Source: Caldicellulosiruptor morganii | Lineage (GTDB): Bacteria; Bacillota; Thermoanaerobacteria; Caldicellulosiruptorales; Caldicellulosiruptoraceae | Direction: 5' to 3' | Length of the DNA: 64,000 bases | NCBI RefSeq assembly: GCF_026810225.1 | Contig: NZ_CP113865.1 | Coordinates: 2,411,468-2,475,467, forward strand | Translations under genes and position numbers: made by a program | Notes under the pieces: generated by a model | The model's database searches: none | What the model saw: only the letters and a program-made list of their open reading frames with translations | What the model was told of the DNA's origin: nothing | In this document: positions 36,858 through 48,150 of the stretch, piece after piece | Layout of the letters: each line of letters starts with the position of its first letter | Position numbering within the stretch: the stretch's first letter is position 1

Positions 36858-38378
36858 GTGAAAAGAATTAAAAGTTTTGTTTGCAAAATACTGGTATGTA
36901 TTTATTTTATTGGCAGTCTGACTCTGGCATATGCTCAGCAGCCGTCCTCTCAAAATATTGTATTTATAAAACCACAGTTTGAAAATGTTATGTTCTGGGA
37001 AAATGGTTGGATTTCTTATCTTCAGAGTGGAAAATGGGGAATTACGAACTCTTCTGGTCAAGTTCTTTTAAAGCCTCAGTTTGACAAAATTGAACCTGTA
37101 TTTTTTGACGGACCTGCAATAATGGGAATTGAGGATAAGTTCTACAAAGATATATTTATCTTCTGGCAAAACAAAAAAGCAGGCTTTATTGATTCAAATC
37201 TTAAAATCTTTACAAAGCCAGAGATAGACTCATTTGAAGTTTTAAATCCATGGCTTAATTTATATATTTGCAAAAAAGAGAACAAATATGGTTTTTTTAA
37301 TCTGGATAAAAAAGTCTACATCACACCTCAGTTTGACAAAATATACTTTGTTGTTGCGGTTTCATATAACCCAGGTGTGAAATATCAAAACCCCTATGTT
37401 AAGTGTACCTTACCAGATGAAAATAATAAGGAGTTTTGTCTTTATGCCCTTGACTTGAAGGATGGTGTTTGGCCAGACTCTTATTTGGATTACGTTCTTG
37501 TCTCAAAAGATGGAAAGTGCGGTGCTGTTGATGTTTCGGGGAATATATTTATAGATTTTAGGTATGATTCTTTTGAAGAGGTTCTGGCAGATAGTAAATT
37601 TGCAGAGGCACTGAAAGCTACGCTGAATAAGAAAAAGACAATATCATCCTCAGATAGTTCGGATGCAAAAGCACAATCAGAATGTGATATTTCTTATGAA
37701 CAGCTCGGCAAAAATTATGTTATTGTATTCTATAAATATTCGGCTAAAGGCTTTGTTCAAACAAGAAGCAAAGAAACCTATGAAAACGTGAAACATTTGG
37801 GCGTGAATAACTTAATTGCGGTCTGCAAAAACAAAAAGTGGGGAATTTTAGATGCAAACGGCAAATATGCAGTAAAACCTCAATTTGATGATATAAAGGA
37901 ATTCAGCGAAGGTTTATGCGCTTTCAAGCAAAATGGTAAGTGGGGATTTATGGACAAAAATTGTAAAGTGATCATAAAGCCTCAATTTGATAGGGCAGAA
38001 AACTTCTCAGAAGGATACGCAGCAGTAAATAAGTCAGGTTTGTGGGGCTATATAAATTCTTCTGGAAAGTTTGTCATAAAACCTCAATTTATCTTTGCAG
38101 GTGCATTTTTTGCTAAGTTAGCTTCTGCCTCCACAAAGGATTATGTGGGACTGATAGATACAAAAGGCAGTTTTGTTTTGAAATTTTCAGCAAAGAACCC
38201 CCGGTATACGTTTGTTGATACCGAAACCTACAGGTTTAGATATACACAAGATTCTGTATTGAATTCTTACAGTTACTCGATTTATAAATATTCACTTATC
38301 TTCCCCAAATTCGGCTATGTTGTAATTGACAAAAAATCAAACAGGGTAGGACTTGTATTAAGAGGGCAAGGAAAATAG
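36858..38378 (+). CDS. Secreted WG-repeat protein
   Basis: About 506 aa from the GTG at 36858, with AAGGAGG 9 nt upstream; an in-frame ATG at 36810 precedes that site. Signal peptide (FVCKILVCIYFIGSLTLAYA). The rest consists of WG (KWGF) repeats, clear at the C-terminal half: KWGILDANGKYAVKPQFD, KWGFMDKNCKVIIKPQFD, LWGYINSSGKFVIKPQF, with degenerate ones earlier (KAGFIDSNLKIF, KYGFFNLDKKVYI). WG repeats form beta-propeller-like structures of unknown function in secreted and cell-surface proteins. A second, more regular WG-repeat protein is encoded 4.4 kb away on the other strand. Confidence 0.9.
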   Translation: MKRIKSFVCKILVCIYFIGSLTLAYAQQPSSQNIVFIKPQFENVMFWENGWISYLQSGKWGITNSSGQVLLKPQFDKIEPVFFDGPAIMGIEDKFYKDIFIFWQNKKAGFIDSNLKIFTKPEIDSFEVLNPWLNLYICKKENKYGFFNLDKKVYITPQFDKIYFVVAVSYNPGVKYQNPYVKCTLPDENNKEFCLYALDLKDGVWPDSYLDYVLVSKDGKCGAVDVSGNIFIDFRYDSFEEVLADSKFAEALKATLNKKKTISSSDSSDAKAQSECDISYEQLGKNYVIVFYKYSAKGFVQTRSKETYENVKHLGVNNLIAVCKNKKWGILDANGKYAVKPQFDDIKEFSEGLCAFKQNGKWGFMDKNCKVIIKPQFDRAENFSEGYAAVNKSGLWGYINSSGKFVIKPQFIFAGAFFAKLASASTKDYVGLIDTKGSFVLKFSAKNPRYTFVDTETYRFRYTQDSVLNSYSYSIYKYSLIFPKFGYVVIDKKSNRVGLVLRGQGK

Positions 38379-38397
38379 CCTCGCCCTCTTATTTTTC
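38360..38397 (+). terminator. Terminator overlapping the WG-repeat gene end
   Basis: AAGAGGGC (38360-38367) pairs with GCCCTCTT (38383-38390), followed by ATTTTTCTT. The stop codon (38376-38378) lies in the loop. Confidence 0.82.
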
Positions 38398-38404
38398 TTG
38401 CTGT

Positions 38405-39760
38405 TTATGGCAATTTGCTCAATGTTTTTTTAATGTCCTCATCAGAAATTTCAATATCCTCAAGCCTGCCGCTGAGGTAATCTTCATATGCAGCAAGATC
38501 AAAGTGACCATGTCCGCTCAGTGAAATTAAAATTGTCTTATTAACACCCTCTTCACGTGCCTGGATTGCTTCATCTATCGCAGATTTGACAGCGTGAGCA
38601 GACTCAGGTGCTGGAATTATGCCTTCCGATTTTGCGAATAAAGTGGCTGCCTCAAAAACTTCTCTTTGTTTGTATGCTCTTGCCTCAATTATCCCATCTT
38701 TGTAAAGTCTGCTAACAATCGGCGAATCACCATGATATCGCAGCCCACCTGCATGAATACTTGGTGGAATAAATTGGCTTCCTACAGTGTACATTTTAAG
38801 AAGGGGAGTAAGCCCTGCAACATCTCCAAAGTCATATGCAAACTCACCTTTAGTTAAAGACGGACATGCCGCAGGTTCAACTGCTATGGCTCTTATCTTC
38901 CTCCCATTTCTCAATTTATCCCTCAAGAAAGGAAAGCTAATTCCTGCAAAATTGCTGCCACCACCGTTGCATCCTATAACTATATCAGGATACTCATCTA
39001 TCTTTTCCATTTGAAGTTTTGCTTCTTCTCCAATTATGGTTTGATGCAAAATAACATGATTTAAAACACTCCCTAAGGAGTAGTTTGTATCAGGGTGAGT
39101 TGCAGCATCCTCCACTGCCTCGCTTATTGCAATTCCAAGGCTTCCGGGTGAGTCTGGATCCTTTGCAAGAATTCTTCTCCCTGCCTCTGTAAACTCACTT
39201 GGGCTTGGTATTACCTTTGCCCCAAACGTTTCCATTAATATCCTTCTGTAAGGCTTTTGATTATAGCTTACCTTTACCATGTACACTGTGCAATCAAGTC
39301 CAAAAAAATTGCAGGCAATTGCCAGAGCAGACCCCCACTGCCCCGCACCTGTTTCTGTCGCAAGCCTTTTTATTCCCTCTTTTTTGTTATAATATGCCTG
39401 CGGTATTGCAGTATTTAACTTGTGGCTTCCAGATGGAGTTGCACCTTCATACTTATAGAATATTTTGGCAGGTGTATCAAGAATTTTTTCTAATCGCTTT
39501 GCTCTGATTAAGGGAGTTGGTCTGTACTGCTTATAAAACTCCAACACTTCCTCTGGAATTGGCACAAATGCTTCAGTTGCCATCTCCTGCTTTATCAACT
39601 CTTCAGGGAAAATTACTTTGAGTTTACCTGGATCAATCAACTCTTTTGTTGATGGGTCAAGTGGCGGATCAAGTGGAGCTTTTAAATCAGCAGTAATGTT
39701 ATACCAGCTGTGCGGTATCTCATCTTCGTTCAAAAAAACTTTGTAAAACTCTTCTCTCAT
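38405..39760 (-). CDS. trpB: Tryptophan synthase beta-like protein (TrpB2 type)
   Basis: 451 aa, longer than the usual TrpB1 (about 400), with the N-terminal extension ([20 protein letters not shown]) that marks TrpB2. The PLP-lysine lies in [20 protein letters not shown] holds the catalytic Glu; [11 protein letters not shown] binds the cofactor phosphate. TrpB2 enzymes condense indole with serine without the alpha subunit or can use phosphoserine. No other trp gene is seen here, which fits a stand-alone indole-salvage role. Converges with the first WG-repeat gene. Confidence 0.95.
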   Translation of the reverse strand: MREEFYKVFLNEDEIPHSWYNITADLKAPLDPPLDPSTKELIDPGKLKVIFPEELIKQEMATEAFVPIPEEVLEFYKQYRPTPLIRAKRLEKILDTPAKIFYKYEGATPSGSHKLNTAIPQAYYNKKEGIKRLATETGAGQWGSALAIACNFFGLDCTVYMVKVSYNQKPYRRILMETFGAKVIPSPSEFTEAGRRILAKDPDSPGSLGIAISEAVEDAATHPDTNYSLGSVLNHVILHQTIIGEEAKLQMEKIDEYPDIVIGCNGGGSNFAGISFPFLRDKLRNGRKIRAIAVEPAACPSLTKGEFAYDFGDVAGLTPLLKMYTVGSQFIPPSIHAGGLRYHGDSPIVSRLYKDGIIEARAYKQREVFEAATLFAKSEGIIPAPESAHAVKSAIDEAIQAREEGVNKTILISLSGHGHFDLAAYEDYLSGRLEDIEISDEDIKKTLSKLP

Positions 39761-40000
39761 CTTATCTTTCTCCTCTCATCTTGATTTTTGTTAGATAGTT
39801 TTATTTTATATTAAGTTATAAAGGTTGTAAATGTTTTATTTTGTTATTATTCTAAGTTCTTTGTCAAGCAGTGAGGTTGGTACAATGAATGCCCACCTTT
39901 TTATCTTTCCCAGGCACGCATTAAATGTTATACATGCCTATTATAGGTAAACCAGTCCAAAAAAACCAATACCACACCCGCCCACTCATATAGTGGTTTT
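39761..40000. other. AT-rich stretch before a transposase remnant
   Basis: No coding signal. CCACT/AGTGG (near 39981-39994) followed by TTTTTT could be a weak plus-strand terminator. The stretch ends at the stop codon of a transposase remnant. Confidence 0.5.
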
Positions 40001-40162
40001 TTAAATATTCAGCTTTTTCAACTTATCTACTAAAGCTTTACAAAATCCTCTTCCTGAATATCTCAAAATTCCTGTATCCAAATCCATTCCTCTTAAGTAA
40101 CCCTTTATTTTGTTGTTAAAACCTTCTGTCGTACTATTCGTATACGGAACATCAAATGCATT
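40001..40162 (-). pseudogene. Transposase C-terminal remnant (ISL3-like)
   Basis: On the minus strand 53 codons run from a stop-free point at 40162 to the stop at 40001-40003. The motif PYTNSTTEGFNNKIKGYLRG matches the 'TEGxNNKIK' end of ISL3-type transposases; the rest (GRGFCKALVDKLKKLNI) is the C-terminus. An in-frame TAA lies just upstream and no other part of the gene is seen, so it is dead. Marks the left side of a decayed insertion region. Confidence 0.65.
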
Positions 40163-40204
40163 TTACTGTTTTTGAAAACCAGCTTCTAAAAAGCTTTTAA
40201 AAAA

Positions 40205-40221
40205 TTGTGTAATCGTTTACT
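40205..40221. promoter_or_regulatory. Second copy of the LacI-type operator
   Basis: TTGTGTAATCGTTTACT identical over 17 bp to 36489-36505. Here it has no intact gene next to it; it may be an orphan site left after insertion and deletion. Confidence 0.5.
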
Positions 40222-40338
40222 ATGCTGTTTCAGGGTTATGCATTATTTTTTTAATATGGGGGCATTCATGAAGGAAAATACCAGATATAGCTATTTTAAC
40301 TGTAGAACAGAAAAAGCAATTTCCCGGAAAAGCAAAAT

Positions 40339-40367
40339 AAAAAGGCAAGGATCTTTCCCGCCTTTTT
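40339..40367. terminator. Terminator downstream of the tRNA genes
   Basis: AAAAAGGC (40339-40346) pairs with GCCTTTTT (40360-40367). On minus it lies some 210 bp past the tRNA-Glu gene and has a T-rich tail. Confidence 0.65.
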
Positions 40368-40577
40368 GATTTGTAAAGTGTTCCTTCTTCTAATTTGTGA
40401 AACATTCAGCACATTCCAGTTGCCCTATGCAAGGCAAGAAGAATATGCTTAGAGCTTTTCATCTCCCGCATGCGCGGAAGGTACTCAGCTCCTCTCACAA
40501 TATCATACATTTTATATTATGATGTAATATTCTTTGAAAAAAGTCAATGATATTTCATGATGAAGAGTATATTTAAA

Positions 40578-40652
40578 TGGTGACCCCGAGGGGATTCGAA
40601 CCCCTGTTACAGGCGTGAAAGGCCTGTGTCTTAACCACTTGACCACGGGGCC
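40578..40652 (-). tRNA. tRNA-Glu (anticodon TTC)
   Basis: On the minus strand GGCCCCG pairs with CGGGGTC (7-bp acceptor), discriminator A and encoded CCA. Anticodon arm CAGGC-CTTTCAC-GCCTG gives TTC; TPsiC arm AGGGGTTCGAATCCCCT is canonical. 24 bp after tRNA-Lys, probably cotranscribed. Confidence 0.95.
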
Positions 40653-40676
40653 ACCTTTAGAATTTTTAATTTTAAA

Positions 40677-40752
40677 TGGTGAGCCATCCGCGACTCGAAC
40701 GCGGGACACCCAGCTTAAAAGGCTGGTGCTCTGCCTGCTGAGCTAATGGCCC
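40677..40752 (-). tRNA. tRNA-Lys (anticodon TTT)
   Basis: Acceptor GGGCCAT/ATGGCTC (one G-U), encoded CCA; D arm AGCTCAGCAGGCAGAGCA; anticodon arm CCAGC-CTTTTAA-GCTGG gives TTT; TPsiC arm with GTTCGAGTC. First of the tRNA pair in transcription order. Confidence 0.95.
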
Positions 40753-40822
40753 ACACAATAATAAACACGGTTTAATATTATAAAGCATAAAGTCATGTCT
40801 GTAAATAGCAAAAATTTGTTTG

Positions 40823-41005
40823 CTATTTTGCTATCACCCCGCCTTTACAAACTTTATCTGGCTTGTGCAAAGGTCTTGAGTCCGCAGCTTTTTTAGAAAT
40901 CAATTTATCATGCGTTCCCATCTCAATTATTCTGCCCCCGTCAAGAACAATTATCAAATCTGCATCTTTGATGGTAGAAAGCCTGTGGAGAGTAACTACT
41001 GCACA
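40823..41005 (-). pseudogene. ABC exporter ATPase C-terminal fragment
   Basis: On the minus strand the frame encodes [34 protein letters not shown], which is the H-loop (His in LHRLST, usually AHRLST) and the tail of an ABC exporter ATPase (MsbA/LmrA type). Walker A, signature and Walker B motifs are absent; the fragment begins directly after the terminator of purA, so it has no start or promoter of its own. Remnant of a lost transporter gene. Confidence 0.85.
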
Positions 41006-41050
41006 ACACAAAAAGCCACCCGTTTCAATGCCATGCCACGGGTGGCTCTT
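41005..41050 (-). terminator. Terminator of purA
   Basis: AGCCACCCGT and ACGGGTGGCT form a perfect 10-bp stem (41014-41023 with 41038-41047), then TTTTTGTGTT on minus. Confidence 0.85.
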
Positions 41051-41070
41051 TCATTTTTTAGCCAAAGTAC

Positions 41071-42435
<1,365 letters not shown>

Positions 42436-42619
42436 TCATTTATTTTTGGTAAGCCTTTTTTTTCTTTATATCACAAATAAATATACATTAACTATTTCAA
42501 TTATGTTAATATGATTTATTAAACAGGCTAAATATTTTGTTTGAAAAGGAGTTTTTCAAAGTATTTTACAATTTTCAGCTCCCAAAATGCTGTCTTGGTA
42601 TCATACAACAATTAAAATA

Positions 42620-42699
42620 AGCCATAGCTTCACATCTAACATATCTGATTCTCTTTTCTTCAACACAAGCGTTTACATCTTCCACTTGAAGCTATGGCT
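42620..42699. repeat. Inverted repeat sharing sequence with the IS30 transposase start
   Basis: Perfect 13-bp arms AGCCATAGCTTCA (42620-42632) and TGAAGCTATGGCT (42687-42699), 54 nt apart, in the 390-bp gap upstream of purA. The same 14-mer TTGAAGCTATGGCT (42686-42699) recurs at 44094-44107, across the start codon of the degenerate IS30 transposase. No gene in the gap; the structure may be a relic of the same or a related element. Confidence 0.7.
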
Positions 42700-42745
42700 C
42701 AAATCATTTGTTTCTCTTGTAAAAAGAAGTTTTAAAAATTTTTAA

Positions 42746-43786
42746 TTATTTGTTTTTCGTTGATTTGCTGGTCTTAAGTGGATTTGAAATAATACCCCAC
42801 TTACCATCTTTTTTAACCCAGGCAAGTCCCTCAGAAAAAGCACTTACATTCTCAAATAAAATAGGAACAACTATTTTACCGGTTTTGTCAACAAAACCCC
42901 ATTTCATTCCCTTATTCACTGCAGCAAGTCCTTCTGAAAACTTACCTGCACCATCGTATTGAGTGGGAATAACTATTTTACCGGAGCTGTTCACAAAGCC
43001 CCATTTGTTTTCTTTTTGAACCGCTGCTAATCCTTCTGAAAAATCACCCACTTCATCATATTGAACAGGAACAACAACTTTACCTGTCCTGTTTACAAAA
43101 CCATATTTATTGTCTTTTTCCACTGCTATAAATCCTTCAGAAAAATCTCCTTCACAGCTAAACTTTATCGCTGTAACAACTTTTCCTGTTTTGTTTATGA
43201 AACTCCATTTTCCATTTTTTAATACCTCGGCAAGCCCTCCTGAGAATTTACCTGCATAATCGTAAACTAAAGAAACAACTGTTTTACCTGATTTATTAAT
43301 ATAACCCCATTTTCCATTTTTAGAAACTGCTGCAAGTTCTTCAGAAAACATACCAGCATAGTCATAGCTAAGTGAAATAACTATTTTTCCTTTTTTATCA
43401 ATATAGCCCCATTTTTCGTTTTTCTTAACAGCTGCAAGTCCTTCAGAAAAGTTTAATGCATCATCATAATTGAAGGGAACCACAACTTTGCCTTTTTTAT
43501 CAATAAAACCCCACTTCCCGTTTTTGGATGCCCTTGCAAATCCTTCCGAAAAAATATCTACAAAATCATACATTATTGGAATAACAACTTTACCTGTTTT
43601 ATCTACAAAACCCCATTTACCATTTTTCTTAACTGGTGAAAGTCCATCGGAAAAATTTCCAACAAATTCAAAATCCAATGTTGGCTTTACAACAAAATTT
43701 TGAGTTCCACCACTTTTTGCCCAAGTTACAGGCAAAATGCTTATAATTAAAAGTCCAATAATGAAAATTGATAATAGCTTTTTCAT
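42746..43786 (-). CDS. Secreted protein made of regular WG repeats
   Basis: 346 aa. Signal peptide (LSIFIIGLLIISILPVTWA) then about eight and a half WG repeats of roughly 36 residues, each KWGFVDKTGKVVxPxxYDxxxxFSEGLAAV-like: KWGFIDKKGKVVVPFNYD, KWGYIDKKGKIVISLSYD, KYGFVNRTGKVVVPVQYD, KWGFVNSSGKIVIPTQYD and others. One unit has WSF instead of WGF. The whole mature protein is repeat. Function unknown for the family; surface or ligand-binding role suspected. Paralogue of the protein at 36858-38378, but far more regular. Confidence 0.92.
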   Translation of the reverse strand: MKKLLSIFIIGLLIISILPVTWAKSGGTQNFVVKPTLDFEFVGNFSDGLSPVKKNGKWGFVDKTGKVVIPIMYDFVDIFSEGFARASKNGKWGFIDKKGKVVVPFNYDDALNFSEGLAAVKKNEKWGYIDKKGKIVISLSYDYAGMFSEELAAVSKNGKWGYINKSGKTVVSLVYDYAGKFSGGLAEVLKNGKWSFINKTGKVVTAIKFSCEGDFSEGFIAVEKDNKYGFVNRTGKVVVPVQYDEVGDFSEGLAAVQKENKWGFVNSSGKIVIPTQYDGAGKFSEGLAAVNKGMKWGFVDKTGKIVVPILFENVSAFSEGLAWVKKDGKWGIISNPLKTSKSTKNK

Positions 43787-44046
43787 CCTGTATCCTCCTC
43801 CATATTCTTTTCAATTTTCTCACCTATTGCACATACATTCAAAAAAGTGTTGTCAACATCTCAAAAGCCTAAAAATCTACCTTTCTTATTTCTACATTTT
43901 GGAAAACAAAGATTCGAAATCATAAGCTTGTATTTCTATTATAATTTAAAATTATACAATTGTAAATGGTTAGTTATAAGAGAATAGTGTCAGTCTGTTG
44001 TAAAATTAATGCAGCAGAGGCAATAAATATCGAAGCCATGGTTTCA

Positions 44047-45251
<1,205 letters not shown>

Positions 45252-45336
45252 GTTGCTTTAATCAACTTATAATTTCCAGCTTCATCAAAAAAAGCGTTGC
45301 ATTTAATATTGCAATTTATATATTTTCCTTTTTGTA

Positions 45337-45365
45337 TTGAAGAAATAAACATTGAGTGCTATTAT
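45337..45365 (+). promoter_or_regulatory. Promoter of the thiamine transporter gene
   Basis: TTGAAG (45337-45342), 17-bp spacer, TATTAT (45360-45365), about 55 bp before the ATG at 45419. I see no thiamine-pyrophosphate riboswitch in the leader. Confidence 0.65.
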
Positions 45366-45418
45366 TTTGAATAATAAGTTTAAATCCTAAAAATTCTGAA
45401 ATGGAGAGAGATCCTAAA

Positions 45419-46066
45419 ATGAGTGAATATTTATTCAGCGTCTTTAAGGATATTACAAAGCTGAAATGGTATTCAATAGCTATTGTATCTTTGCTGTTTT
45501 TGATCTCTTTATTTTTGATGGGCAGCAGAAGGCGTCAAACTCTTTCCACAAAAGCCATTGTATATGGCGGGCTTTGCATTGCACTTTCGTTTACTCTTTC
45601 CTTTATTAAACTTTACAGAATGCCACAGGGTGGTACCATAACACCGGCAAGCATGCTCCCACTTTTTGTATACAGTTATATTTTCGGACCTTTTGCGGGT
45701 GTTATTGCCGGGGTGGCCTATGGCATCCTGCAGCTGATACAGGACCCTTATGTTGTGCACTGGGCACAGCTTCTTTTGGACTATCCACTTGCGTTCGGCG
45801 CGCTCGGGGTTGCAGGATGTTTCAAAAAGAGCCTGCCAGCTGGAATTGTATTTGGCGGGCTTGGCAGGTTTTTTATGCATTTTGTATCAGGGTTTTTGTT
45901 TTTTGCATCCTATGCACCAAAAGGGACAAATCCTGTGTGGTACTCTGCCATTTATAACGCAACATACCTTGGTCCTGATTTAATTTTGTGTCTGATTGTT
46001 GCTCTGATACCGGGGGTAAGTAAAGCTATACAGCAGCTAAAAAAAGAAATTGTTCTAAAGCCATAA
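45419..46066 (+). CDS. thiT: Energy-coupling-factor thiamine transporter S component ThiT
   Basis: 215 aa from the ATG at 45419 with GGAGAGAG 9-10 nt upstream. Six membrane helices with the ThiT signature: SFIKLYRMPQGGTITPASML, then YIFGPFAGVIAGVAYGILQL, DPYVVHWAQLLLDYPLAFGA. The first helix segment (LKWYSIAIVSLLFLISLFL) is a little longer than usual. ThiT binds thiamine and works with the shared EcfA/A'/T module encoded elsewhere. Stand-alone gene; no thi genes nearby. Confidence 0.93.
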   Translation: MSEYLFSVFKDITKLKWYSIAIVSLLFLISLFLMGSRRRQTLSTKAIVYGGLCIALSFTLSFIKLYRMPQGGTITPASMLPLFVYSYIFGPFAGVIAGVAYGILQLIQDPYVVHWAQLLLDYPLAFGALGVAGCFKKSLPAGIVFGGLGRFFMHFVSGFLFFASYAPKGTNPVWYSAIYNATYLGPDLILCLIVALIPGVSKAIQQLKKEIVLKP

Positions 46067-46098
46067 CTTTCAGATTCTTTCTTAGCAGGTTTAAAAAA

Positions 46099-46133
46099 AT
46101 AAGGGGATAGGAAATCGTTCTATCCCTTTTTTT
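46099..46133 (+). terminator. Terminator of thiT
   Basis: AAGGGGATAG and CTATCCCTT arms with an 8-9-nt loop, followed by TTTTTTT. Confidence 0.85.
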
Positions 46134-46252
46134 GTTTTTACAATCAATTTAAGCTATAAATACCAGTAGCCCATTTTGGCTATGGTAAATGATTGTTAAG
46201 ATGTGTTATAATGTTCATAGAATCCAATTAGAATTTCACCCGGGAGAAGGAT

Positions 46253-47278
46253 ATGAAATCCATCAGGAATTTTAAAGCTTTTATAAAGGTTATTGCTTTT
46301 GCTGTTATAATTTTGCTTGTTTCTGGATGTGCTTTTTCTGATCCAAATACCATTTTTCGGGGTAGCTTTACCGGCTTTGCTGCAATGCTCCAGACAAAGA
46401 GAAATGTCACTCTGTTTTGCTCAAAAGCATATTTTGATAAGATGTATGCGGATATAAAAAAAGAGACTTTGAAAAGTCCTTTTCAATTTGATTTTTATGC
46501 ATCGCAAAATCCTGACGATTTTTTTGTCGCCGGCTTTGAAAATAACAGGCTTGTGCTTTTTTATACAAACTCAAAAAAATTTGCGGGAGTTCAGGGCATA
46601 AAAATTGGAAGTACTCTTAAAAGTATAAAAAGCTTGAAACTAAAGCCTTTAACCCAATTTGAAATAAAAGGTGAAGGGCATATATACACGTTCACAGATG
46701 AGAGACTGGGGAAAGATTATGATGCGCTGCTTTTTAGCAATGCTTATTATGTATTTATATTTTACGACAGGCTTGCAAACCCTTCGGTTGTGAATGGAAT
46801 CTTTATGGTCAAAAAGAGTATCTGGGATGATTTTCTCATATCAGACTCTGTGCTTTTAAAACAAAAAACCCCGGGTGCTCTTGTATATTCTTTTGAGAGA
46901 CTGAGCTATCTTCATCTAAACTCAGTAAGGGCTTCTCTAAAAAAGTCACTTTTTAAATACTCAGAGAAAATATCATCCTGTGCAAGGCTGCACTCACAAA
47001 ACATGGCAAAGTACAATTTCTTCGGGCACACCGACGTGTTCGGGCAAAGCCCTGCAGACAGGTTTAAAAAACAGGGTATACTTTTCAAAAGGATGGGAGA
47101 AAACATAGCAATGGGAGAAAAGCTTCTTCCATTTTTCGCAAACCATCTTCTTTTAAATTCACCGGGGCACAGAGAAAATATCGAAGAAAATTTTGAATAT
47201 GCGGGCATCGGCTGCGCAATTGACAGCAAAACTGAAAATGTCTACTATACACAGAACTTTGCAAACCTTCTAAATTAA
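46253..47278 (+). CDS. Lipoprotein with CAP/SCP (PR-1-like) domain
   Basis: 341 aa. Lipoprotein signal peptide with lipobox LVSGC (Cys about residue 26). A middle region (about 85-200, YASQNPDDFFVAGFENNRLV, FAGVQGIKIGSTLKSIKSLK) resembles the CAP-associated N-terminal domain; the C-terminal 120 residues form a CAP domain: ARLHSQNMAKYNFFGHTDVFG, GENIAMGEK, LLNSPGHRENIEENFEYAGI. These bind hydrophobic ligands or cell wall in YkwD-like proteins; function in bacteria is not settled. A TATAAT at 46207-46212 lies upstream without a good -35. The 3' end overlaps the converging fumarase gene by 4 bp. Confidence 0.92.
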   Translation: MKSIRNFKAFIKVIAFAVIILLVSGCAFSDPNTIFRGSFTGFAAMLQTKRNVTLFCSKAYFDKMYADIKKETLKSPFQFDFYASQNPDDFFVAGFENNRLVLFYTNSKKFAGVQGIKIGSTLKSIKSLKLKPLTQFEIKGEGHIYTFTDERLGKDYDALLFSNAYYVFIFYDRLANPSVVNGIFMVKKSIWDDFLISDSVLLKQKTPGALVYSFERLSYLHLNSVRASLKKSLFKYSEKISSCARLHSQNMAKYNFFGHTDVFGQSPADRFKKQGILFKRMGENIAMGEKLLPFFANHLLLNSPGHRENIEENFEYAGIGCAIDSKTENVYYTQNFANLLN

Positions 47279-48111
47279 ATCTCAATCTTTATATGCCTTG
47301 CAACGTGGCAGCAGATGTTCACCGCAACAGGAAGCCCTGCTATGTGCGTTGGATATTCCTCAACAAAAACGTCAAGCGCGGTTGTTCTGCCACCAAACCC
47401 CTCAGGTCCTATTCCAAGCGCATTGATTTTATCAAGAAGCCTTGTTTCAAGCTCTGCAATGTATGGCTTTGCGCTGCGCTGACCGATGCTTCTCAAAAGT
47501 GCCCTTTTTGAAAGAATAGCTGCTTTTTCAAACGTCCCACCTATGCCAACACCAACAACTACAGGCGGGCATGGATCAGACCCCGCCTTTTTCACTGTCT
47601 CTACTACAAATCTCTCAATCCCTTCTATGCCATCTGCCGGGGTTAGCATGCAAAGTGCACTTTTGTTCTCGCTGCCAAATCCTTTGGGCATAAAATGAAT
47701 TGTGATTCTGCTACCTTTTACAAAGTCAAAATGAATTATTGCAGGTGTGTTATCACCGGTGTTTATTCTCTCAATTGGACTTTTTACCATTGACTTTCGA
47801 AGGTAAAAGTCTTTGTATCCTCTTGCAACTGCCCTGTCAATTGCCTCTTTTATTGACCCCTCAACATACACATCCTCACCAATGTCAACAAAAAATACAC
47901 ATGCGCCTGTGTCCTGGCAAACGGGGCGCATTTTTTCCCCTGCCATCCGGATATTTTCAAGAAGATTTTCCAGGGTGTATTTTGCAATTCCTTCTTCATT
48001 TTCACAGGCATTTTGCAAAGCACACACAACATCTTCCGGAAGTTTGCAGTTTGCCTCATTTATCGCTTCATAAACCATTTTTTCGATTGTATCCGCTTTG
48101 ACAACTCTCAT
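47275..48111 (-). CDS. Fumarate hydratase class I, alpha subunit
   Basis: About 278 aa from the ATG at 48111, 10 nt after GGGGGG; an ATG three codons earlier touches that site. Class I (iron-sulfur) fumarase/L-tartrate dehydratase alpha-type sequence: RPVCQDTGACVFFVDIG with cluster Cys, PAIIHFDFVKGSRITIHFMPKGFGSE, CPPVVVGVGIGGTFEKAAILSKRALL. The beta subunit normally follows, but here the next gene on that side converges from the other strand, so it must be elsewhere. Interconverts fumarate and malate with a [4Fe-4S] cluster. Confidence 0.92.
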   Translation of the reverse strand: MRVVKADTIEKMVYEAINEANCKLPEDVVCALQNACENEEGIAKYTLENLLENIRMAGEKMRPVCQDTGACVFFVDIGEDVYVEGSIKEAIDRAVARGYKDFYLRKSMVKSPIERINTGDNTPAIIHFDFVKGSRITIHFMPKGFGSENKSALCMLTPADGIEGIERFVVETVKKAGSDPCPPVVVGVGIGGTFEKAAILSKRALLRSIGQRSAKPYIAELETRLLDKINALGIGPEGFGGRTTALDVFVEEYPTHIAGLPVAVNICCHVARHIKIEI

Positions 48112-48150
48112 AATTTTCATTCCCCCCTTTGTTCCTGTTCTTTTTAAAGC

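Noticed and set aside
40512..40709. Open frame across the tRNA-Glu gene
   Set aside because: Its sequence comes from the tRNA genes and flanks; no ribosome site.
45252..45418. Thiamine-pyrophosphate riboswitch before thiT
   Set aside because: Expected conserved CTGAGA and related elements are not present; only a promoter and ribosome site are seen.
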